A DNA stretch of 19,434 nucleotides from assembly GCA_004297575.1 (NCBI GenBank), contig SCSR01000004.1:1-19434 (forward strand), in the 5' to 3' direction. The notes under the pieces are model-generated. The model ran no database searches and was not told the DNA's origin. It saw nothing but the letters and a program-made list of their open reading frames with translations. The translations under genes were made by a program, and so were the position numbers. This stretch comes from an archaeon. GTDB lineage: Archaea > Aenigmatarchaeota > Aenigmatarchaeia > CG10238-14 > SCSR01. Within the stretch, counting starts at the first letter, position 1. Each line of letters opens with the position of its first letter. Shown here piece by piece: positions 12,671-18,911 of this stretch.

Positions 12671-14821
12671 ATGAAGTTAGGCAACCCATTGCATACAATC
12701 AGGGATAGACTAGATTTAATCCTGCTTCTGGCTATCATAATGCTGGGAGCTTCTGTGAGGATGGTCTATGTGCCATCAACAGTCGCAGATTTTGACCCGT
12801 GGTGGTATTTCAGGCATTCTGAGGACGCGCTCAATTATGGTCTGAATCTTCCCAAGTGGGATATCCTAAGCTATGCACCGCCTGGCAGGCCATACATACA
12901 ATTCATGGGCGTGGAGTATATGCTCGCTATAACCTACAAGATATTTTCTGTTTTTATCAAAAACATGAGCTTTATGCAGTTTTTCATCTTGGCGCCTGCA
13001 TTCATTTCAGGCATATCTGCTGTTCCAGCATACCTGGTGGGCAGGCTGATGTCTAACAAGATTGCTGGTCTTTTTACAGCTATCTTCGCAGTGCTAGCCC
13101 CAACATTCATCAGCTACTCGGTCTCAGGATATCTTGACAGCAAGGCATTCGTAGTGCTCTACTCGTTCTTGACAATATACCTTATGATGCTGGCCCTGAA
13201 AAAGCAGAAGATATATTATTACATAGCTGCGGTGCTCGCTAACGTGTTGTTCATTTACACATGGGCAGGCGGTGGGTGGTACCCATTGATGGCTTTCATG
13301 GTGTTCGCACCCATGTTGCCTGTGTTTAGGATTCTCGAGTCAATGGTGCACCAAAGGAAATTCTCTATAGACATGACTCATATCGTAACTGAATTGAAGA
13401 AGATGATCATACCATACATGATAATTCTTGTATCTGTGAATGTCATCACGCAGATTGTAGGTCTCAGCAATGTCCTACAGGCTGGTATATTGTCCGCACT
13501 TTATTACACAGGAATCAGTCAGCCACTGCTTGTTAACATCTCAGTAGCCGAGTTGCAGAAGATAAATATATTCTCATCGTCAGGGTTCGATGCGGTTGCA
13601 AACCAAGTAGGCTTGATTACTACTGTGGCTACGCTTATAGGGCTCCCTCTGCTTGTTGTATACAAGCTGATTAAAAAGGAGCAGGTGAGGCTTGAGGAAA
13701 TATTCCTGTTCTTGTTCGCGCTCATCACGTTTTACATGATCCTCAATGGAATCAGGTTCGCGCTAATCTTTTCTGTTGCAGCATCACTTTCTGCCGGTTA
13801 TGTCATCGGAAACTTGTATGACCATATAAAACACAAGCCTATAGTGCTGATGGCTGGAATATTTGGCGCAGTTATGGTTTTCACAATTCTTCTAATCTCG
13901 AACGCATATCAGCTGGCGAACGGAGTATCACACGGATACGGGCTTGATCCAGGATGGAAGGAGGCACTCGATTGGGTCAAAGCGAACAGTGACAATTCGA
14001 CCATAGTTGCAACATGGTGGGATCCAGGACACATAATAGCTGGGTATACAGGCAACAAGGTTGTAGCAGATGGTGCCCACTGTCCGGACTCGGAATGTGT
14101 GACTGGTGGGATAAACATGAGGATACAAGACATGGCATATGTTCTTACCACGAGCAATGAGACAGAAGCAACATCACTTTTGAAGAAATACATGCAACTT
14201 ACTCCAGATGAATGCAACAAGGTAAAATCTGCTTATGGTGACAGGATATACGACAATGTCCTTCACCAAGATCCGTGTGCACCGCTTACCAAGATGTATT
14301 TCATCGCAAGCAATGATCTGATCGGCAAGTACTATTGGCCGAGGTATTTTTCAAGCTGCATAAGAAAGTTCGGGGTACAGAATGCCAAATCATGTTACTC
14401 AATCCCCAACAGTTGGTTCCAGAAAAATGCGCAAGGCACAAATTATCTGCAGCTTTCATACTCAAGCAGGGACAACGCAGGCAATCTGATTTATGGGAAC
14501 GGTGTGATAACGCTTGCACAGAAGAATAACCAGATTGTTCCGATATTGAACATACCAGACCAAGGAATCTCCAATGCGATAATACAAAATATTGTCGTTT
14601 TCAATAATGACCAAGCGCTCAGTTTCTCGTACAGTAACGTGACGAACATCATACCAGGAACCTTGTTCGTCGACCCGAGCTTCCAAGCAGTCATATATAT
14701 GGACCCAGATACATCACAGTCGTTGTTCACGAAAATGTTTTTCTACTATGGACAAGGGTTGGAGAAATTCAAGCCGGTCTTTACCAACAGCATCATCAGG
14801 ATATACGAAGTCGAATTTTAA
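12671..14821 (+). CDS. aglB: STT3/AglB oligosaccharyltransferase
   Basis: This 716-residue membrane enzyme transfers the lipid-linked glycan to Asn in N-x-S/T sequons outside the cell. About 11-13 hydrophobic segments (16-410) precede a soluble C-terminal domain. The first external loop has VADFDPWWYFRHSEDALNYG (38-57) with the DXD pair Asp40/Asp42. GYLDSKAF (153-160) lies at the second acidic motif, and ISVAE (290-294) at the SVSE/TIxE position with Glu294. GIRFALIFS (360-368) carries the conserved membrane Arg. The catalytic WWDxG signature reads WWDPGH (449-454), with Pro where most have Tyr. SNDLIGKYYW (547-556) resembles the D-M-I-G-K form of the DK motif. All six cysteines lie in the outside domain. 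It is head-to-head with the second GT39-like gene, and the histone gene follows 22 bases downstream. Confidence 0.94.
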   Translation: MKLGNPLHTIRDRLDLILLLAIIMLGASVRMVYVPSTVADFDPWWYFRHSEDALNYGLNLPKWDILSYAPPGRPYIQFMGVEYMLAITYKIFSVFIKNMSFMQFFILAPAFISGISAVPAYLVGRLMSNKIAGLFTAIFAVLAPTFISYSVSGYLDSKAFVVLYSFLTIYLMMLALKKQKIYYYIAAVLANVLFIYTWAGGGWYPLMAFMVFAPMLPVFRILESMVHQRKFSIDMTHIVTELKKMIIPYMIILVSVNVITQIVGLSNVLQAGILSALYYTGISQPLLVNISVAELQKINIFSSSGFDAVANQVGLITTVATLIGLPLLVVYKLIKKEQVRLEEIFLFLFALITFYMILNGIRFALIFSVAASLSAGYVIGNLYDHIKHKPIVLMAGIFGAVMVFTILLISNAYQLANGVSHGYGLDPGWKEALDWVKANSDNSTIVATWWDPGHIIAGYTGNKVVADGAHCPDSECVTGGINMRIQDMAYVLTTSNETEATSLLKKYMQLTPDECNKVKSAYGDRIYDNVLHQDPCAPLTKMYFIASNDLIGKYYWPRYFSSCIRKFGVQNAKSCYSIPNSWFQKNAQGTNYLQLSYSSRDNAGNLIYGNGVITLAQKNNQIVPILNIPDQGISNAIIQNIVVFNNDQALSFSYSNVTNIIPGTLFVDPSFQAVIYMDPDTSQSLFTKMFFYYGQGLEKFKPVFTNSIIRIYEVEF

Positions 14822-14823
14822 TA
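14816..14823 (+). promoter_or_regulatory. Candidate TATA box of the histone gene
   Basis: TTTTAATA is centred about 24.5 bases before the histone ATG at 14844 and overlaps the aglB stop codon. No Shine-Dalgarno is visible before 14844, which fits a leaderless start. It would be the promoter of the histone-RPA-RadA-Bud32 run. Confidence 0.48.
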
Positions 14824-14843
14824 CACGCTAACCAATTAAGATT

Positions 14844-15050
14844 ATGGCCATACTACCAAGACTGCCATTTGAGAGGATTCTGAAGAAGGCTGGTGCGAAA
14901 AGGGTCTCACAGGAAGCCATGGAAGAAATCGCAAACGTAATGGAGGAAAGACTTACGGAAATAGCAAAGAACGCGTGCCTGTTGGCAAAACATGCGGGAA
15001 GGAAAACATTAACAACAGAAGATATCAGAATGGCCAGGAGAAAGTTATAA
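14844..15050 (+). CDS. Archaeal histone (HMf-like)
   Basis: This 68-residue protein is a single histone fold, the usual archaeal length, without tails. It begins MAILPRLPFERILKKAGAKR, then VSQEAMEEIANVMEE as the start of the long central helix. It ends with LAKHAGRKTLTTEDIRMARR, containing the R-K-T of loop 2 and the conserved T-x-E-D-I/V of the last helix. It forms dimers that wrap DNA. A single cysteine (45) lies in the central helix. The gene appears leaderless and its TAA stop overlaps the ATG of the RPA gene (TAATG). Placing a histone as first gene in front of RPA and RadA suggests a shared chromosome-maintenance transcript, but no regulation is visible beyond the promoter. Confidence 0.95.
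   Translation: MAILPRLPFERILKKAGAKRVSQEAMEEIANVMEERLTEIAKNACLLAKHAGRKTLTTEDIRMARRKL
15036..15040 (+). promoter_or_regulatory. Shine-Dalgarno of the RPA gene
   Basis: AGGAG ends nine bases before ATG 15050, within the last histone codons. It supports starting RPA at 15050, in the TAATG overlap, rather than at the in-frame ATG 75 bases upstream. Confidence 0.5.
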
Positions 15051-16012
15051 TGGAGATCGACAAGATCATAGGAATGATACAAACCAAGTCAGGCATGAGT
15101 GCCGACGAAGCGAATGGTAAGGTTGAAGAGAAATATCAGGAACTTTCCGGGCTTGTCACGAAGGAGGGGGCTGCATACCTTGTTGCAAGACAGATTGGCA
15201 TAGATGTGCCGAATGGGAATGAAATCAAGATCAATGATGTCAATGAAAACTCAAGGAACGTAAATGTGGTAGGCAGGATTGTGAACGTATCGCGCATCAA
15301 CAAATTCAAACGGCCTGATGGAAGTGAAGGCACAGTCGGGAATATTTTTATTGCGGACTCGACAGGGCAGGTAAGGATAACATTATGGAGCGACCAAACG
15401 CAGATGATGAGCGAATTCAAGCTGAATGATGTCGTCCAGATAATGAATGGAATGGTTAAGAAAAATTTGGGAAGCATTGAGATATCGCTTGGAAAGTATG
15501 GAGGAATCAGGAAGATTGATGACATGAACATTATTCCCCCGGCAGAACACCTTTCAAAAATCAGGAGAGTTACAATCAAGGATGCAAAAACTGGTAATGC
15601 TGAGATTGCCGGAACGGTGATACAAGTGTTTAATGGAAAGTTTATATATTCCTCTTGTTCTATATGTGGCATGAGCACAAATGACAAGTGTAAAAGGCAC
15701 AAGCTCGAGAATTCGATGGTATTGTCGGCAATGATAGATGACGGCACAGATGACATGAGAGTTACAATGTTCGGAAAAGTTGCACAAAATGTATGCGGTG
15801 TGGATATGCAAGAGCTTGCAAGCATGGGCGCAGAGCAAAGATACCAGATTATCAGGAATAACTTGGAGGGGAAGGATTTCGTTTTTGACGGGCGAGTGAA
15901 ACTCAATATAATCTCGGACAAGCTTGAGCTGTTGGCAGAGAATGCTAAAGCTTTAAACGCATTGGAAGAGAGTAAAAAAATATTGAACGAAATAAAAGGA
16001 GTTTGTGATTAA
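15050..16012 (+). CDS. Replication factor A (RPA), single-stranded DNA-binding protein
   Basis: This 320-residue protein binds single-stranded DNA in replication, repair and recombination. Residues 1-55 are a helical N-terminal part (MEIDKIIGMIQTKSGMSADE onward) seen in euryarchaeal RPA. The first OB fold covers about 70-150, with NVVGRIVNVSRINKFKRPDG (72-91) and GQVRITLWSD (106-115). A second OB fold (about 185-295) carries a zinc ribbon with Cys203, Cys206, Cys214 and His217 (C-x2-C-x7-C-x2-H). A short helical tail follows. ATG 15050 is chosen because the earlier in-frame ATG at 14975 would only add out-of-frame histone sequence. It is translationally coupled to the histone gene upstream, and RadA starts two bases after its stop. 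Confidence 0.9.
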   Translation: MEIDKIIGMIQTKSGMSADEANGKVEEKYQELSGLVTKEGAAYLVARQIGIDVPNGNEIKINDVNENSRNVNVVGRIVNVSRINKFKRPDGSEGTVGNIFIADSTGQVRITLWSDQTQMMSEFKLNDVVQIMNGMVKKNLGSIEISLGKYGGIRKIDDMNIIPPAEHLSKIRRVTIKDAKTGNAEIAGTVIQVFNGKFIYSSCSICGMSTNDKCKRHKLENSMVLSAMIDDGTDDMRVTMFGKVAQNVCGVDMQELASMGAEQRYQIIRNNLEGKDFVFDGRVKLNIISDKLELLAENAKALNALEESKKILNEIKGVCD

Positions 16013-16014
16013 AA

Positions 16015-16962
16015 ATGGCAAAGAAAGAACTTACGATTGATGATATCCCAGGGGTGGGAGAGAAAATAGGGGAAAAGCTGAAGAATATAGGCTATACTGA
16101 CCCGATGGTAATAGCCGTCACTGCGCCCAGTGAACTTGCTGCTATAGCAGAGATAGGGGAAGGTCAAGCTGCAAAGATAATCAGCTCGATACGTGAAAAG
16201 CTCGACATTGGTTTCGAGACTGCTGATAAGATTCTTGAAAGGAGAACCAGCGTTTCGAAGATTACGACTGGCAGTTCCAATCTTGATACCCTTTTGGGTG
16301 GCGGGGTCGAGACGCAGGCTATAACAGAAGCTTACGGCCAATTCGGTTCAGGAAAGAGCCAGTTAGGTTTCGAGCTGTCATGCGCTGTGCAACTGCCAAA
16401 GGACAAAGGCGGGTTGGAAGGGGCGTGCCTGTTCATCGATACAGAACACACATTCAGGCCTGAAAGGATAGTCCAGATAGCCAAGTCTTTGGGGTTGGAT
16501 CCTGAAAAGGTCTTGAAGAATATCCATGTGGCACGTGCATACAACAGCGAACACCAGATTCTCCTCATAGACAAGGCGCCTGAAGTCATAGAAGAGAAGA
16601 GCATCAAGCTGATAGTGATTGACTCGATTACGTCGCATTTCAGATCAGACTTTGTCGGAAGAGGGGAGCTTGCACCAAGACAGCAAAAGTTGAACAGGCA
16701 TCTGCACCAATTGCAGAGGCTTGCTGACGCATATAATGTTGCAGTCTACATCACCAACCAAGTGATGTTCGACCCTTCAATCATGTTCGGCGATCCTGTA
16801 CGCGCAATAGGCGGTGCTGTATTAGGACACGCATCGACATACAGGCTCTACTTGAGAAAGGGAAAGGAAGGAACAAGGATTGCAAAGATGATTGATGCGC
16901 CAAACATTGCTGAAGGCGAGGCTGTATTCAGGTTGACTGAAGATGGAATCAAAGATGCCTAA
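16015..16962 (+). CDS. radA: DNA repair and recombination protein RadA
   Basis: This 315-residue archaeal recombinase forms filaments on single-stranded DNA and drives strand exchange. The N-terminal helix-hairpin-helix domain shows IPGVGEKIGEKL (11-22) and IAEIGEGQAAKI (44-55). The linker carries the polymerisation motif FETA (67-70). The ATPase core has Walker A GQFGSGKSQ (108-116), then IDTEHTFRPERI (141-152) and Walker B LIVID (199-203). VGRGELAPRQQKLNRHL (214-230) spans the first DNA-binding loop, and GDPVRAIGGAVLGHAST (259-275) the second. No intein is present. ATG 16015 follows GTGAT (16005-16009) and AAGGAG (15996-16001). It overlaps the 5' end of the Bud32 gene by 8-20 bases, depending on that gene's start. 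Co-transcription with RPA fits their shared work. Confidence 0.96.
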   Translation: MAKKELTIDDIPGVGEKIGEKLKNIGYTDPMVIAVTAPSELAAIAEIGEGQAAKIISSIREKLDIGFETADKILERRTSVSKITTGSSNLDTLLGGGVETQAITEAYGQFGSGKSQLGFELSCAVQLPKDKGGLEGACLFIDTEHTFRPERIVQIAKSLGLDPEKVLKNIHVARAYNSEHQILLIDKAPEVIEEKSIKLIVIDSITSHFRSDFVGRGELAPRQQKLNRHLHQLQRLADAYNVAVYITNQVMFDPSIMFGDPVRAIGGAVLGHASTYRLYLRKGKEGTRIAKMIDAPNIAEGEAVFRLTEDGIKDA

Positions 16963-17566
16963 GGTCATCTACCGCGGTGCTGAGAGCGTAATCTACTTGG
17001 ATGATGGCAACGTGGTGAAAGAGCGCGCCAGAAAATCTTACAGGATACCAGAGATAGATGAGAAACTACGCAGGGAGAGAACAAGGAAAGAAGTGAGGTT
17101 GCTTGTCGATGCTCGGGCGCTTGGCGTGATGACACCAAAGATAATCGAAACAGGCGAGACGAAAATTACCATGAAACACATCGATGGCAAGAGAGTCAAA
17201 GAGCTTCTCGATACATCTGACAGGTCAACTATAGCGAGGACGTGCAGGGAGATCGGAAGGCTCGTGGGCAGGTTGCATTCGAACAACATCGTCCACGGCG
17301 ACCTCACCACTTCCAACATGATATCAACAGGCAGGGATATCTATTTCATCGATTTCTCGCTTGGGGACACTTCCAGAAAGATCGAGGACAAGGGCGTGGA
17401 TATGAAACTGTTGCACGAGGCGCTTGAATCGACGCATTTCAAAATCTTAAAAACATGTTGGGACAATATAATTAAAGGTTACAAGGCCGAATACAAGGAT
17501 GCTGTCAAGGTCTTGGAAAAGGTTGATGAGATTGAGCGAAGAGCAAGGTATAGCGGGAAAGAGTAG
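16943..17566 (+). CDS. Bud32/PRPK-type KEOPS kinase
   Basis: This 207-residue small atypical kinase is the Bud32 subunit of KEOPS, which works with Kae1 in making the t6A modification of tRNA. IYRGAESVIYLDDGNVVKER (9-28) holds the nucleotide loop and Lys26. RRERTRKEVRLL (43-54) carries the helix-C Glu. IVHGDLTTSNMI (116-127) is the catalytic loop, with Asp120 and Asn125, and YFIDFSLG (134-141) is the metal-binding DFG-like segment. The C-terminus ends in a basic Arg/Lys-rich tail, as usual. It is stand-alone, not fused to Kae1 as in many euryarchaea. The start is either ATG 16943, overlapping radA by 20 bases with GGTTGA six bases before it, or ATG 16955, which gives MPKVIYRG. The second start fits the family N-terminus about as well. 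Confidence 0.92.
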   Translation: MESKMPKVIYRGAESVIYLDDGNVVKERARKSYRIPEIDEKLRRERTRKEVRLLVDARALGVMTPKIIETGETKITMKHIDGKRVKELLDTSDRSTIARTCREIGRLVGRLHSNNIVHGDLTTSNMISTGRDIYFIDFSLGDTSRKIEDKGVDMKLLHEALESTHFKILKTCWDNIIKGYKAEYKDAVKVLEKVDEIERRARYSGKE

Positions 17567-17816
17567 CAACTTGTTCAGAAGTTTCGATATAAGGCACGTG
17601 AAACTCAAGGGCGCAACCAGGCTTGAGACAGCTGAAAACTATACCATTCTTGGCATAGTTTTTGGTGTTGTGTTGTTCATCATCGGTATGGGATTGACTG
17701 CTGTCAGCACCACGGGCATAAGCGCGCTGTTGACTATAGTCGGAAGCTTTGTGAGTTTCGTTTCTACCGTAGCATTGATTCTAGTATGGCTGGTAAAGGA
17801 ATTCAAAAGCGAATAG
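17526..17816 (+). CDS. Small two-helix membrane protein of unknown function
   Basis: I do not recognise this protein. With the ATG at 17526 it has 96 residues: a polar, basic N-terminus (about 1-45) and two hydrophobic segments. These are ILGIVFGVVLFIIGMGLTAV (about 49-68) and LLTIVGSFVSFVSTVALILV (about 74-93), followed by a short charged tail. AAAGGT (17518-17523) lies just before the ATG. This start overlaps the Bud32 gene by 41 bases in another frame. A TTG at 17571, five bases after the Bud32 stop, would remove the overlap and still keep both helices; an ATG at 17499 is also in frame. The helix hairpin and its position between bud32 and the uS15 promoter suggest it is the last gene of the histone-led transcript. 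No function can be assigned. Confidence 0.6.
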   Translation: MRLSEEQGIAGKSSNLFRSFDIRHVKLKGATRLETAENYTILGIVFGVVLFIIGMGLTAVSTTGISALLTIVGSFVSFVSTVALILVWLVKEFKSE

Positions 17817-17824
17817 AAAGGATA

Positions 17825-17838
17825 TTTAAAGGTTTAAA
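17825..17838 (+). promoter_or_regulatory. Tandem TTTAAA promoter boxes before uS15
   Basis: Two TTTAAA hexamers (17825-17830 and 17833-17838), eight bases apart, precede the uS15 start at 17867. The first would place transcription start near 17853, giving a short leader with GTGA (17857-17860). The second would start near 17861. Either would drive uS15 and eS1 independently of the upstream genes. Confidence 0.5.
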
Positions 17839-17866
17839 ATGCAAATATCTCCTATTGTGACATGAT

Positions 17867-18325
17867 ATGGCACGAATTTACAGCCGTAAGAAAGGAAAAG
17901 CATCCAGCCACAAGCCGCCTGTCAAGGTGATGCCGAGATGGCTAGGGTACAGCAAGAAGCAGGTGGAAGAGCTAGTCGCAACACTAGCCAAGCAGAACTA
18001 CAGTTCCGCCACCATAGGCCTTATCCTAAGGGACCAGTATGGAGTGCCAGATGTCAAGACGATAACAGGCAAGACCATCACCTCATTTATGAGGGAGAAC
18101 AAGACATATCCTGAATTCCCAGAGGATATCATGAACCTTTTCCACAAGGCAGTAGACATACACTCCCACATGGACAGGAACAAGAGGGACAAGCACTGCC
18201 TGAAAGGGCTGCAGAACACGGAATCAAAGATAAGGAGACTGCTCAAGTACTACGGGGAGAAGGGCATGGTGCCGAAAGACTTCCAGTATGACATCGAGAA
18301 GATCAAGCTTATCGTAAGAAAGTGA
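17867..18325 (+). CDS. rps15: Small ribosomal subunit protein uS15
   Basis: This 152-residue protein is the archaeal/eukaryotic form of S15. It has the extra N-terminal region (MARIYSRKKGKASSHKPP, then PRWLGYSKKQVEELV) ahead of the S15 core. The core motif FHKAVDIHSHMDRNKRDKHC and then GLQNTESKIRRLLKYYGEKG are the 16S-rRNA-binding helices. It binds the central domain of 16S rRNA in the small subunit. The ATG at 17867 follows a GTGA at six bases. The gene has its own tandem TATA boxes and ends four bases before eS1; uS15 and eS1 adjacency is common in archaea. Confidence 0.96.
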   Translation: MARIYSRKKGKASSHKPPVKVMPRWLGYSKKQVEELVATLAKQNYSSATIGLILRDQYGVPDVKTITGKTITSFMRENKTYPEFPEDIMNLFHKAVDIHSHMDRNKRDKHCLKGLQNTESKIRRLLKYYGEKGMVPKDFQYDIEKIKLIVRK

Positions 18326-18329
18326 GCTC

Positions 18330-18911
18330 ATGGCAACGAAAAAATCAAAGACAAAGCAATGGTTTTCAATTGTAGCGCCGAAGATTTTCGACGAGATTGA
18401 CTTGGGAAGGACGACAGCTGCCGAGCCTAATTACCTGATAGGCAGGAAGATAACAGCAAACGCGATGAATGTCATAGAAGGTTACGACAAGTATTATGTC
18501 AAGCTATTTTTCAAGATAAGCGCTGTTGATGGTTCCAAGGCGTTGACAGAGTTCAACGGTTCGGAATTGATGCGCGAGTACATATCGCGAATGGTGCTTA
18601 GAAGGGTAAAGAGAATAGATCTTGTGCAAGATTTGGCGACGAAGGATGGAGTGAAGGTGCGCGTGAAGAGTATCGCGGTGGCTAGCAAGAAGATGAGCAC
18701 TGATACCAAGCTTGACCTGGCGGCTATGATGAGGGAATACATGCAGGAAAGAGTTGAAGCTTCTACATTTGATGATTTTGTGAGCGACTTGCTCAATGAG
18801 GAGATAAAGATGGATGTCTTGCAGCATGCAAGGAAGATATATCCTGTCAGGCATTTTGAAATCAGAAAGGTAGAAGTCAAGCTAGCGTCTTCAGAAGCCA
18901 AACCCCAATGA
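18330..18911 (+). CDS. rps3ae: Small ribosomal subunit protein eS1 (S3Ae)
   Basis: This 193-residue protein is eS1, found in archaea and eukaryotes only. It starts with a lysine-rich stretch followed by KQWFSIVAPKIFDEIDLGRT, the family opening. GRKITANAMNVI, LRRVKRIDLVQD and KIYPVRHFEIRKVEVK lie at their usual places. It sits near the mRNA exit of the small subunit. ATG 18330 lies three bases after GTGAG. The length is at the short end for archaea, with a short C-terminal tail. Its last 35 bases overlap the convergent metalloprotease gene, so both proteins' C-termini are encoded by the same DNA. Confidence 0.95.
   Translation: MATKKSKTKQWFSIVAPKIFDEIDLGRTTAAEPNYLIGRKITANAMNVIEGYDKYYVKLFFKISAVDGSKALTEFNGSELMREYISRMVLRRVKRIDLVQDLATKDGVKVRVKSIAVASKKMSTDTKLDLAAMMREYMQERVEASTFDDFVSDLLNEEIKMDVLQHARKIYPVRHFEIRKVEVKLASSEAKPQ

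Noticed and set aside
14975..15049. N-terminal extension of RPA from an earlier ATG
   Set aside because: It overlaps the histone gene out of frame and its residues look unlike RPA; ATG 15050 has a Shine-Dalgarno site and a TAATG coupling.
15136..15921. Long open frame of 261 codons on the minus strand, opposite RPA
   Set aside because: It lies wholly antisense to a clear RPA with conserved OB folds and zinc ligands, and its translation is low-complexity and shows no recognisable domain.
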